Part shown: positions 34,657-47,744 of the stretch, in pieces
How positions within the stretch are numbered: position 1 is the first letter of the stretch
How the letters are laid out: the number at the start of each line of letters is the position of its first letter
NCBI RefSeq assembly: GCF_015351235.1
Contig: NZ_JADKSJ010000001.1
Location: 124,001-188,000 of the forward strand
Direction: 5' to 3'
Length of the DNA stretch: 64,000 nucleotides
DNA from: Plantibacter sp. VKM Ac-2880
GTDB lineage: Bacteria > Actinomycetota > Actinomycetes > Actinomycetales > Microbacteriaceae
Made by a program: the position numbers and the translations under genes
Notes under the pieces: generated by a model
What the model was told of the DNA's origin: nothing
Seen by the model: only the letters and a program-made list of their open reading frames with translations
The model's database searches: none

Positions 34657-35889
34657 GTGGTGATCGTGCGGCACTTGAATCTCACCGACTACCGCAACTA
34701 CGCGGTGGTCGATGTGGCGCTCGAACCCGGCCCCAATCTGTTCGTCGGGCGGAACGGTCAGGGCAAGACCAATCTCGTCGAGGCGATCGGCTACCTGAGC
34801 AGTCTCGGGTCGCACCGGGTCTCGTCCGAGCAGGCGCTCATCAGGCACGGTGCGGATGCTGCGATCATCAGGGCGCGGATCGTGCACGACGGTCGCGAAC
34901 TCCTCGCCGAAGTGCAGCTCAACCGCGGTGCGGCGAACCGGGCGCAGGTCAACCGCTCGCAGATCAAGCCACGTGAGCTCCCACGGTACGTCTCGACCGT
35001 CCTGTTCGCTCCGGAAGACCTCCTGATCGTGCGCGGCGACCCCTCCGCGCGACGGCGGTTCATCGACCAACTGCTCGTCCAGCGCATCCCGCGGCTCGCC
35101 GGTGTCATGGCCGACTACGACCGCTCACTGAAGCAACGCAACTCGCTCCTGAAGTCTGCGCGGGCGCGGGGCCTGAAATCGGGCCCGTTGGCGACGCTCG
35201 ACCTGTGGGACGACCGACTCGTGCAGTACGGCACCGAGATCATCGCGGAACGCCTGCAGCTCATCGCGATGCTCGGGGGCCCGCTCCGTGCCGCGTACCG
35301 AGCCGTCGCCGGCGACGATCACCGGCCCGTCCTGCTGCCGGTCCTCAGCATTTCCGGGACGGACGCCGAAGACGAGTCCGCCGTGGCGGATCCGACGGAG
35401 ACCCCGGAACCGGGTGCGCCGGTCGATTCGGCGCTCATCGCGGAACGGTTCCGTGCTGCGTTGACGAACCGTCGTTCCGCCGAGCTCGAGCGCGGCCTGA
35501 CACTCGTCGGGCCCCACCGTGACGACGTCTTCTTCGGCCTCAACGGTCTGCCGGTGAAGGGCTATGCCAGTCACGGCGAGTCCTGGTCGTTCGCACTCGC
35601 GGCGAAGCTGGCCTCCGCCGAGTTGCTCCGTGCGGACTCCTCCCTCGGCGACCCGGTGCTGATCCTCGACGACGTCTTCGCGGAACTCGATTCGCGTCGT
35701 CGCGAACGGCTGGCGGCGGCCGTCGCCGAGTACGACCAGGTGATCATCACCGCTGCGGTCTTCGACGACGTCCCGGAACGATTCACCGCCCACGTGGTCC
35801 GCATCGAGGCCGGTCGGATCGTCGAGGACACCGACGATCCGACGTCGCTCCCCGCTGAGTCACCGGTTCCGGAGTCGACCCATGACTGA
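34657..35889 (+). CDS. recF: DNA replication and repair protein RecF
   Basis: The 410-aa SMC-like ATPase has Walker A GRNGQGKTN (about 31-39), signature and Walker B regions (ADSSLGDPVLILDDVFAELDSRRR) and D-loop. It helps load RecA at gapped DNA. GTG 34657 and 34660 are adjacent alternatives; no ATG is near. A linker of about 25 residues near 240-260 is rich in Asp/Pro/Glu. It overlaps the DciA gene by 8 bp. Confidence 0.95.
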   Translation: MVIVRHLNLTDYRNYAVVDVALEPGPNLFVGRNGQGKTNLVEAIGYLSSLGSHRVSSEQALIRHGADAAIIRARIVHDGRELLAEVQLNRGAANRAQVNRSQIKPRELPRYVSTVLFAPEDLLIVRGDPSARRRFIDQLLVQRIPRLAGVMADYDRSLKQRNSLLKSARARGLKSGPLATLDLWDDRLVQYGTEIIAERLQLIAMLGGPLRAAYRAVAGDDHRPVLLPVLSISGTDAEDESAVADPTETPEPGAPVDSALIAERFRAALTNRRSAELERGLTLVGPHRDDVFFGLNGLPVKGYASHGESWSFALAAKLASAELLRADSSLGDPVLILDDVFAELDSRRRERLAAAVAEYDQVIITAAVFDDVPERFTAHVVRIEAGRIVEDTDDPTSLPAESPVPESTHD

Positions 35890-36406
35890 GCCGAGACGAC
35901 TCGGTCGCGACGCCGATCCGGCCGGCGAGCTGTCGGCGGCGGTCTACCTCCGGTTCAAGGAGATCTTCGGCGGTGAGCGCGTCTCGCGCGACCGCAAACG
36001 GCGCGAACGATCGGCCGCCACCCCGCAGGACTCCGTCCCCTACGGCGTCGGTCGCGACCCCAAGGGGCTCGGGTCGGTCATCGATTCGCTGACGGCGGGC
36101 CTCGGCTGGAACTCGCCGCTCGCGCAACACGACCTCCTCGGCAACTGGGCGGAGTTGTGCGGTGAGGACACCGCCAGATACTCCGAACCGGTGTCGATCT
36201 CCGACGGCGTGCTGCTCGTGCAGTGCCAGTCGACGGCCTGGGCGACGCAGTTGCGCCACATGCGTCACGAGATCCTCGTCCGCATCGCCGAACGGTACCC
36301 GGAGGCAGGGGTCGACACGATCCGTTTTCAGGGCCCCGGAGCACCCTCCTGGAAAAGAGGCCCCAGGTCGATTCCAGGGCGTGGTCCACGCGATACTTAC
36401 GGCTAG
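35882..36406 (+). CDS. DciA-like protein (DUF721), putative replicative helicase loader
   Basis: The 174-aa protein has the DUF721 core (about 60-150; GLGWNSPLAQHDLLGNWAELCGEDTARYSEP... and LLVQCQSTAWATQLRHMRHEIL), preceded by a charged N-terminal region. In bacteria without DnaC/DnaI, DciA helps load DnaB at the origin. Translation is coupled to recF by the 8-bp overlap. The C-terminus PGAPSWKRGPRSIPGRGPRDTYG is Arg/Gly-rich. Confidence 0.85.
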   Translation: MTEPRRLGRDADPAGELSAAVYLRFKEIFGGERVSRDRKRRERSAATPQDSVPYGVGRDPKGLGSVIDSLTAGLGWNSPLAQHDLLGNWAELCGEDTARYSEPVSISDGVLLVQCQSTAWATQLRHMRHEILVRIAERYPEAGVDTIRFQGPGAPSWKRGPRSIPGRGPRDTYG

Positions 36407-36486
36407 GAAGGCAAATACGCCCTCCAGGCTCGGAAACCTGTCTCAAACGGGCGTTTTCTCGCGGCCTGACGAGCTCTGTTTGGTAG

Positions 36487-38538
<2,052 letters not shown>

Positions 38539-38539
38539 C

Positions 38540-38585
38540 CCCTTCGGCAGGCTCAGGGACCGCCCTTCGGCAGGCTCAGGGACCG
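38540..38585 (+). repeat. Tandem pair of a 23-bp structured intergenic repeat
   Basis: Two exact 23-bp copies (38540-38562 and 38563-38585) of CCCTTCGGCAGGCTCAGGGA plus CCG follow the gyrB stop codon with no gap. Each has terminal CCCT/AGGG pairing. Related copies lie after the rhomboid and pabA genes. Confidence 0.8.
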
Positions 38586-38661
38586 GGGCCAGAGCCCTGT
38601 CACCGCGCAACGACACTGATCAACACTCGAACCGCTTCAGGATCGAGAGAACGTAGAGAAC

Positions 38662-41275
<2,614 letters not shown>

Positions 41276-41286
<11 letters not shown>

Positions 41287-41683
41287 CGTCGCAGAGAAGT
41301 TGGCCAAGAAGTCGACCAAACGCACCAGCACCAAGCAGGTGCGCCTCAAGCTGGTGTACATCGACTTCTGGTCGGCGGTGAAGCTGTCGTTCCTGGCGGC
41401 GATCGCGGTCGCCGTGGTCATCGTGGTGTTCTTCTTCCTGGTGTACACCGTGCTGAACACCACGGGTGTCTTCACGAAGGTGGGCGGGCTCTTCACCGAC
41501 ATCGCCGGCCCCGGGAACAACATCCTCCAGTACGTCAACCTGCCGCAGGTCATGGCCTTCGCCGGCATCGTGGCGCTGCTCAACCTGATCGTCATCACGC
41601 TGATGGGTGCTCTGCTCGCCGGGCTCTACAACCTCAGCGTGAAGATCACGGGTGGTCTCCTCGTCGGGTTCACCAACAACTGA
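41276..41683 (+). CDS. DUF3566 membrane protein
   Basis: The 135-aa protein has a basic N-terminus ([19 protein letters not shown]) and two membrane segments (about 38-60 and 93-118) of the DUF3566 family. It sits at the end of the gyrBA operon across actinobacteria. Function unknown. The start codon lies inside the gyrA end, so it is translationally coupled. A hairpin follows the stop. Confidence 0.9.
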
Positions 41684-41694
41684 CCTTCCTCCGG

Positions 41695-41728
41695 TCCCAG
41701 CGCAGCTCGATTATGCGTTGCGCTGGGA
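41695..41728 (+). terminator. Hairpin after DUF3566
   Basis: TCCCAGCGCA and TGCGCTGGGA form a perfect 10-bp stem with a 14-nt loop, 12 bp after the stop; there is no clear T-run. Probably ends the gyrase operon before the tRNA genes. Confidence 0.6.
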
Positions 41729-41756
41729 ATCGGGTAGTCTCATCAAGGTTCAAAAC

Positions 41757-41830
41757 GGGGCTATAGCTCAGGCGGTTAGAGCGCTTCGCTGATAACGAAG
41801 AGGTCCCAGGTTCAAGTCCTGGTAGCCCCA
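41757..41830 (+). tRNA. tRNA-Ile (GAT)
   Basis: 74-nt cloverleaf: acceptor GGGGCTA/TAGCCCC, D loop AGCTCAGGCGGTTAGAGC, anticodon stem CTTCG/CGAAG with loop CTGATAA (anticodon GAT), T-arm GGTTCAAGTCC. CCA is not fully encoded. Confidence 0.97.
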
Positions 41831-41886
41831 CCCTGCACGACACGCAACACACTCGATGGATCAGGATCTCGCATCCGGATCTGTTC

Positions 41887-41959
41887 GGGGCCTTAGCTCA
41901 GTTGGTAGAGCGCCTGCTTTGCAAGCAGGATGTCGGGAGTTCGATTCTCCCAGGCTCCA
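41887..41959 (+). tRNA. tRNA-Ala (TGC)
   Basis: 73-nt cloverleaf: acceptor GGGGCCT/AGGCTCC, anticodon stem CCTGC/GCAGG with loop TTTGCAA (anticodon TGC), T-arm AGTTCGATTCT. It is 56 bp after tRNA-Ile, the usual pair beside gyrA in this group. Confidence 0.97.
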
Positions 41960-41970
41960 CAATCGAGAAG

Positions 41971-42000
41971 CAGCCTCCGTCACTCGACGGGGGCTGTTTT
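41971..42000 (+). terminator. Terminator after tRNA-Ala
   Basis: CAGCCTCCGTC pairs with GACGGGGGCTG (one G-T pair), loop ACTC, followed by TTTTG. Confidence 0.85.
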
Positions 42001-42323
42001 GCTGTGAGCGACGTTCCCGAGAAGGCCGGAAAATCGCGGTTTCCCGTACTTCCGTCGCCCTCGTGCCTACAGGCATTCCCTGGACCTGCGGGAGGACGTC
42101 GATAGTAAGGTGCGGCGGGACTCGCCGTCTGAGGCTCAGGGGCGCGAGTGGACCCGCTGCAGCGGTATGGACTCTGGTACTGCCTTGTCCTCTCTTCGAG
42201 ACCGGGGTCCGATGTGCACCTGCGGCTTGGTTCGTAGGGTTGTGGGTGAACGGGACTTGTGATGAGTCGAGTTCACTCGAACCAAGTCCTCTGCCGCCTC
42301 GCGGCCGCGGAAGGAGATCCTGC
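42001..42323. other. Intergenic region upstream of the lipoprotein gene
   Basis: No gene is supported here. This space between the tRNA terminator and the lipoprotein start presumably contains its promoter. No direct repeat of the tRNA-Ala 3' end was found. Confidence 0.5.
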
Positions 42324-43937
42324 ATGCGTCCCCTGTCTCGCCGCTCTCGGCACGCTCGGCCGCGTGCTCAGTCGCGCCGGACGGCGCCTGTCGCTGTCGG
42401 TCTGGTACTGATGCTTGGCTGCGCACCGCTGGCCGGATGCTCGCCTGCACCCGCTACGCCGGAGCAGCGGTCGACGACCGCCCTCCATCCGGCATCCGAC
42501 GAACTGAGCGCCATCGTCGCCGAGTTCGCGCGAGAGGGCTGCACCGATTCCTCGCTGCCCGTCACGGTCGAAGAGGAACGCCTGACGGCTGTCTTGCCGA
42601 ACGAGGCCGACCCGTCACGGCCCGCCGACCGCACGTTCGCGCGCACGATGGTCGAGGGCGCCGGATTCGCCGGATATACCGCAGCCTTCACCGATGTGCT
42701 GTGCCGACAGGGGTCTGTTGCGGATGCGACGGCCGTCGCCGAGCGGCTCGGCACCCAGCTGTGGCAGGACGCTGTTGCTCGAGCTCAGTCGGCGGAGGGC
42801 GTCTCCGGGGACCTGCCGGCAAGTGATGACCGACCGCTGTACTGGGTGCGACTTGAGGCCGTGTCGGTGTTGCATCAGTGGAGCCCGGACTTCGCGCTGT
42901 CTGCCGCCGCGCGGGCATCATTGGTGGATGTCTTCGACCGTGCGGCCCGCGGCATGAACGATATCGATCTGCCGGTGGGCGATCACGTGAGGCGGGTGCT
43001 GGTGAGCGGGTTCGATCCGTTCAGCCTCGACGGTGGCGCTACGGGCAGCGCCGCGGGAACCGTCGGCAATCAGATTCGCTACGGCAACCCTTCGGCCGCG
43101 ACCGCCCTGGCGCTCGACGGAACGAGGACGACGGCTCCCGACGGCACCATGGTGCACTACGAGGCTTACACGCTGCCCGTGAACTACCCGGAGTTCGAGC
43201 GCGGATACCTGGAAGACACCGTGGGGCCGCTGCTGGAGCCCGGTGATGACCGATTGGATGCGTCGATCACCATGAGCCAGGCAGGTGGCTCGCGCTTCGC
43301 GCTGGAGCAGTGGAACGGCCGCTATCACGGCGATGTCGCCGGCAACGACAACTTCGCGCCCTGCCCGCCTGGTGGACTGACGGGGGCGCCGCAGCTGGCG
43401 AAGGACAATCTTGGCTGCAGCACCCAGGTGCTGGAGCGTTGGGGTGGCGGCGACACATTGATGGATCCGCCGCAGTGGACCGCGTCGACCCTTCCGATCG
43501 AGCAGATGATCGTGGCGAGAACGGGTTCCGACGTTCCCCGTCCGCCGGGTGACGATTGGGAGGACGAGTCGGTTGCGTTCGGCGTGCTGTGGAACACGGA
43601 CTACAGGTATTTCCCCGATTGCGATGCTGGTGAGGAGACGTACGTATCTCAGCGCGAGGACACATACCCGCCCGCCCATCAGCCGACACCCCCGCCACAG
43701 GACTCCTGCGCACGCGGCGGCGGAGGTGGCGCCTACCTCTCGAATGAGTCTGCCTATCGCAACACACTGCTACGCGATCGAGCAGGGCTCGACATCCCGG
43801 CAGGGCACATCCATACCCCCGACATGCAACACTTCGACCACGAGTTCGCCGTGACGGATCCGACGTTCGAGGCATGGCGGGACGCCATCATCGCCCAGTC
43901 CCGCGAACTCATCGCGGTGGTCGGGGCACACAGCTGA
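42324..43937 (+). CDS. Lipoprotein with pyroglutamyl-peptidase (C15)-like domain, Ser at the Cys position
   Basis: The 537-aa protein has a signal peptide and lipobox LAGC (Cys39), a helical N-terminal half of unknown type and a C-terminal half resembling pyroglutamyl peptidase I: VLVSGFDPF (about 225), NPSAATALALDG, a Glu in SQAGGSRFALEQWN, then GAYLSNESAYRNTL and GHIHTPDM. In the family the YLCN Cys is the nucleophile; here it is Ser473, while Glu and His497 are kept. AAGGAG upstream supports ATG 42324. Placement on the membrane outer face is unusual, since Pcp is normally cytoplasmic. Activity is unknown. Confidence 0.75.
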   Translation: MRPLSRRSRHARPRAQSRRTAPVAVGLVLMLGCAPLAGCSPAPATPEQRSTTALHPASDELSAIVAEFAREGCTDSSLPVTVEEERLTAVLPNEADPSRPADRTFARTMVEGAGFAGYTAAFTDVLCRQGSVADATAVAERLGTQLWQDAVARAQSAEGVSGDLPASDDRPLYWVRLEAVSVLHQWSPDFALSAAARASLVDVFDRAARGMNDIDLPVGDHVRRVLVSGFDPFSLDGGATGSAAGTVGNQIRYGNPSAATALALDGTRTTAPDGTMVHYEAYTLPVNYPEFERGYLEDTVGPLLEPGDDRLDASITMSQAGGSRFALEQWNGRYHGDVAGNDNFAPCPPGGLTGAPQLAKDNLGCSTQVLERWGGGDTLMDPPQWTASTLPIEQMIVARTGSDVPRPPGDDWEDESVAFGVLWNTDYRYFPDCDAGEETYVSQREDTYPPAHQPTPPPQDSCARGGGGGAYLSNESAYRNTLLRDRAGLDIPAGHIHTPDMQHFDHEFAVTDPTFEAWRDAIIAQSRELIAVVGAHS

Positions 43938-44040
43938 CACTGTGCGGGAAGTCGCCGCCGCCCTTCGCGAGCTCGCACTCTGAGCGGACAGTGTTTTGGG
44001 CAGGCCCCTTCTCCGCCGTCCGGTCCCGATTGGACCCAAA

Positions 44041-44706
44041 TCAGGGAGCGACGAGGCCGAGTTCGTACGCCCGGATGACCGCTTCGACGCGGTTACGCAG
44101 GTCGAGCTTGGCAAGCACCCGGCCGACGTGGGCCTTGACGGTCGATTCACTGAGGAAGAGCCGGGCGGCGATCTCGGTGTTCGTCTCTCCCTGCCCGATG
44201 AGGATGAGGACCTCGCGCTCGCGAGCAGTGAGCTCGGACAGCGCCTCCTCCGTGCTGGCGTTCTGCCGGACTCCGAGATGGGGAGCGGCGGCTTCAATCA
44301 GCTTCGCGGTGATGCGTGGCGAAACGACGGCGTCCCCGGCGTGCACCGCGCGGATGGCTGCGACGAGTTCGTCCGGCCGGGTGTTCTTCAGCAGGAAGCC
44401 GGCGGCCCCGGCTTTGAGGGCGTCGAAGGCATACTCGTCCAGGTCGTAGGTGGTGAGCACGAGGATGCGGGCTGTGGGAAACGCGCGGGTGATGTGCCGT
44501 GTTGCTTCGATCCCGCCGACGCCGGGCATGCGGATGTCCATCAGGATGACGTCAGGTTGCAGTCGAGCGGTGGCGCCGATCGCGCGCTCTCCGTCATCCG
44601 CTTCGCCCACGACGACGATGCCGGGTCGTGCGTCGAGCAGCAGTCGGAAGCCGTAGCGGACGAGCTCCTGGTCGTCGACGAGGAGCACTCGAACATCGTC
44701 ACTCAC
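44041..44706 (-). CDS. NarL/LuxR-type response regulator
   Basis: The 221-aa protein has a receiver domain (VRVLLVDDQELVRYG; phospho-Asp in DVILMDIRMPGVGG; Lys in GFLLKNTRP) and a C-terminal LuxR HTH (LTAREREVLILIGQGETNTEIAARLFLSESTVKAHVGRVL). GTG 44706 overlaps the histidine-kinase stop (GTGAGTGA), so the pair is co-translated. The ABC transporter genes upstream on the same strand probably form one operon with it and may be its targets. Confidence 0.9.
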   Translation of the reverse strand: MSDDVRVLLVDDQELVRYGFRLLLDARPGIVVVGEADDGERAIGATARLQPDVILMDIRMPGVGGIEATRHITRAFPTARILVLTTYDLDEYAFDALKAGAAGFLLKNTRPDELVAAIRAVHAGDAVVSPRITAKLIEAAAPHLGVRQNASTEEALSELTAREREVLILIGQGETNTEIAARLFLSESTVKAHVGRVLAKLDLRNRVEAVIRAYELGLVAP

Positions 44707-45934
44707 TGGTTTCAGTCTCCCATCGCAGGCGCGCGAACACGCGCCATCCATTCTCCTCCGGGCCCGCCTCCAGCTCGCCGTCGTACAGCGCCACGCGCTC
44801 CCGCATCCCCACGAGACCTCGTCCGGCGGATGGCGTCGCGCTCGCTCGCGTCGAGGCATCCTGCACGACTACGGTGACCTCGCCGTCCAGCCACGCCACC
44901 GTCACTTCCGCCGATCGGACGTCCCTGGCGTGGCGGAGGACGTTGGTGAGCGACTCCTGCACGATGCGGTACACGGTGAGCCCGAGACCAGGGTCCGTCG
45001 ACGGGCGGCCTGTCATCGTGAACCGCACCGGCAGCCCCGCCGCGGTGAACTCCTGCACGAGAGCGGCCAGTCGGGAGGAGTCGGGTTGCGGAGCGTGCTC
45101 GGTCGCCGACGCTTCGCCGTCCCCCCACACTGTTCCCAGTAGGCGCCGCACTTCACCGAGGGTCTTCCGCCCTGTCTCCGCGACGCGTCCGATCGCCACC
45201 TTCGCCTCCTTCGGACGCTCGTCGATCGCCTCATGTGCGCCGTCGGAGATCGCGATCATGACGGCGAGGCTGTGCGCGATGACGTCGTGCATCTCCCGAG
45301 CGATCCGCTCACGCTCGTGGGCGCGTGCCGTCTCCGTCTGCTGATCCCGCTCTCGCGCCAGCTGCTCTGCGCGGAGCACCAGCTCACCGATGTATCGCCG
45401 CCGATGGCCGACGTTCGTGCCCAGCAGAGTCACGATCAGCAGGATCGCTGCGATCACCGAGAACGCGTTCGCCCAGTCCACCAGCGAGTCACGGGGCGCG
45501 ATCGACGGCTGCACCCCCAGGATCGGCGGTCCCAGGTGTCCGCGCAGAGGGAGAGTGACAGCGGCAACCGAACCGCACGCCACGGCGATGGCGAAGCACT
45601 GCCACGCCGCGGACGCCGGGCGACGAACCCCCGCCGTATAGAGCGCCAGCAAGACGAGTACCGACTCGGCGCCGGAGCCCACAGTGAAGGTAGCGATGAA
45701 CAGGACCATCACCGCGGCGAATGCCGCGCGGGGGTAGCGGTGACGGGCGACGATCGCGCCCACGCCGCCCAAGGCCAACACCAGCATCGCCCACAGTGGC
45801 GTCACGTACGGCGGTTCTGACGAGAGAACCGCGAGCCCGGCGACGAGCACGGCGTACAGCGCCAGTATCACGACGTCTGCGAGCTTCCCGAACGGCTCCC
45901 GCTCTCCTCTGAAGGTGCGGCGATCGCGTGGCAC
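44699..45934 (-). CDS. Sensor histidine kinase (HisKA_3/NarL-type)
   Basis: The protein has four to six N-terminal membrane helices, then a dimerisation and phosphoacceptor region with His in ERERIAREMHDVIAHSL and an HATPase domain with LTVYRIVQESLTNVLRHA and SAGRGLVGMRER. This is the DesK/NarX-like architecture of ABC-linked two-component systems. The start is uncertain: GTG 45934 is chosen because it follows the permease stop (45973) and precedes the first TM; the frame extends to 46048. Confidence 0.85.
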   Translation of the reverse strand: MPRDRRTFRGEREPFGKLADVVILALYAVLVAGLAVLSSEPPYVTPLWAMLVLALGGVGAIVARHRYPRAAFAAVMVLFIATFTVGSGAESVLVLLALYTAGVRRPASAAWQCFAIAVACGSVAAVTLPLRGHLGPPILGVQPSIAPRDSLVDWANAFSVIAAILLIVTLLGTNVGHRRRYIGELVLRAEQLARERDQQTETARAHERERIAREMHDVIAHSLAVMIAISDGAHEAIDERPKEAKVAIGRVAETGRKTLGEVRRLLGTVWGDGEASATEHAPQPDSSRLAALVQEFTAAGLPVRFTMTGRPSTDPGLGLTVYRIVQESLTNVLRHARDVRSAEVTVAWLDGEVTVVVQDASTRASATPSAGRGLVGMRERVALYDGELEAGPEENGWRVFARLRWETETSE

Positions 45935-45972
45935 CCCCGGCGAGGCGCCACGCGAGCTGCCGAGCCGGATAC

Positions 45973-46818
45973 TCAGGCGTCCCCCCGGCGCAGGCGGACG
46001 GCTCCGAGCACGAGGAACCCGATGGCCCAGATGACAGCGATCGCCCAACCCGCACCGGTACTGACGTGCCCGGCCGCGAGATCCACGAACCCGTCGTGAC
46101 TGTCCACAGGATTGCTCATGGCATCACCAGCCTTCGACATCGACAGGAGCTGAAGATTGCGCACCACCTGTGAAGCCGGCAACACCGACAAGACGATGGG
46201 AAGCAGAAGAATCACGGACATCGCGGTCGCGACGCTCGCAGCGACACTGCGCAGCAGCGCACCGACCCCTAATCCGAGGATAGCTGAAAGGCCCACGTAG
46301 ACCGACGCCCCGATGAACGACATCAGCACGCCCGGCGTGGTCAGCCCTGCCGCGAGATCGAGTCCGGCGAACAGGGGATACGTGGCGGCCCACGACCCGA
46401 ACGTCGCGATCAGCCCCGATGCTGTGGTCAGCAGGAACAACACCAGGGCCTTCGCCCCGAGCACGGGGAGCCGTGTCGGAACGGCAATCAGGGTGGGCTG
46501 GATCGTCCCGCTGGAGTACTCTCCGCTGATGATGAGCACCCCGAGCACGGCGGTGATGAGCTGACCGAACAGCACCGTGCCCAGGGTGACCTGGTCGAGC
46601 ATGAAGGGTGCAGAGGCCTGGTCCGGAATTCCGGCGCCTTCCATCGTGAAAGCCAGCGCGACGCTGACACCGATGCCGAACACGATGATCGCCAGCAGGA
46701 GGGCGACGGTCGACCGGAGGCTGGTGATCTTGATGAACTCCGATCGCAAGGTCCCCGAGAACGACACGCCCTGCGGGTCGGGAATGAAGGTCACGCGCTT
46801 CTTGTCGAGCATAGTCAT
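45973..46818 (-). CDS. ABC-2-type transporter permease
   Basis: The 281-aa protein has six membrane segments in the ABC-2 order, with SEFIKITSLRSTVALLLAI at the N-terminus and a conserved IISGEYSSGTIQPTLIAVP loop. It is the membrane half of the adjacent ATPase, which it overlaps by 4 bp. The substrate is unknown; bacitracin-like or other antimicrobial peptides are common for this type (inference). Confidence 0.88.
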   Translation of the reverse strand: MTMLDKKRVTFIPDPQGVSFSGTLRSEFIKITSLRSTVALLLAIIVFGIGVSVALAFTMEGAGIPDQASAPFMLDQVTLGTVLFGQLITAVLGVLIISGEYSSGTIQPTLIAVPTRLPVLGAKALVLFLLTTASGLIATFGSWAATYPLFAGLDLAAGLTTPGVLMSFIGASVYVGLSAILGLGVGALLRSVAASVATAMSVILLLPIVLSVLPASQVVRNLQLLSMSKAGDAMSNPVDSHDGFVDLAAGHVSTGAGWAIAVIWAIGFLVLGAVRLRRGDA

Positions 46819-47744
46819 GCGGAAACTCCTGTCTGGGGTGTGGCCGACGCACGGTACTCGACGTCGCCGGCTGTGAGGGCGATGTACGCTTCCTCGAGCG
46901 ATCCCGAGACCGCGACGGCCTCTTGCAGAACCACCTCGGCCGCCGAGGCTGCGGTTGCGACCTCATCGGCCGTGAGGCCCGTCACCTGGAGCGTTCCATC
47001 CGCCAGAAGGGACACCGAGACATCAGGTCCGGCGATCGCTGGCACGAGTCGACCGCTATCTCGTGTTCGAACCCGGACCACCGAGGGCGCGGCTCGGGAG
47101 ATGACGTCGCTGATCGGACCGTCAGCAAGGATCTTGCCGCGGCCGAGCACCAGGAGGTGGTCGGCTGTCTGCGCCATCTCGCTCATCAGGTGGGAGGAGA
47201 GCAGCACGGTTCGTCCCTCGGCGGCCAGGCTCTTCATGAGCGTGCGCACCCACCGCACCCCCTCCGGGTCGAGGCCGTTCACCGGTTCATCGAGGATGAT
47301 CGTCGCGGGATCGCCGAGAAGAGCCGCCGCGATCCCCAGCCGCTGCCCCATTCCAAGCGAGAAGCCACCGATCCGTTTGCCCGCGACCGAGTCCAGTCCC
47401 GTCAGCCCGAGGACCTCACGAACACGGGCGGCGCCGATCCGGTGCGTCGCCGCGATCGCGAGCAGGTGCTTGTACGCCGTTCTGCCGCTATGCGCCGCCT
47501 TCGCGTCCAGGAGCACACCGACCTCGCGAAGAGGAGCTCTGTGCTCGTGGTACGCGCGACCGTTCACCTGGACAGAGCCTGCGGTCGGCCGGTCGAGACC
47601 GACCGCCATCCGCATGGTCGTGGACTTGCCCGCACCGTTCGGGCCGAGGAATCCGGTCACCTGGCCGGGCCTCACCGTGAAGTCGATCCCACCGACGGCG
47701 ACCTTGGCGCCGTAGCGCTTCACCAGCGCCTCGGCCACGATCAT
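46815..47744 (-). CDS. ABC transporter ATP-binding protein (drug/antibiotic type)
   Basis: The 309-aa protein has Walker A GPNGAGKST, a signature sequence degenerate as FSLGMGQRLG, Walker B ATIILDEPVNGLDPEG and the switch His in LLSSHLMSE. A C-terminal domain of about 80 residues follows. ATG 47744 has GAAAGG upstream. With the permease and the HK-RR pair (order ATPase-permease-HK-RR) this forms one leftward operon. Confidence 0.92.
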   Translation of the reverse strand: MIVAEALVKRYGAKVAVGGIDFTVRPGQVTGFLGPNGAGKSTTMRMAVGLDRPTAGSVQVNGRAYHEHRAPLREVGVLLDAKAAHSGRTAYKHLLAIAATHRIGAARVREVLGLTGLDSVAGKRIGGFSLGMGQRLGIAAALLGDPATIILDEPVNGLDPEGVRWVRTLMKSLAAEGRTVLLSSHLMSEMAQTADHLLVLGRGKILADGPISDVISRAAPSVVRVRTRDSGRLVPAIAGPDVSVSLLADGTLQVTGLTADEVATAASAAEVVLQEAVAVSGSLEEAYIALTAGDVEYRASATPQTGVSA

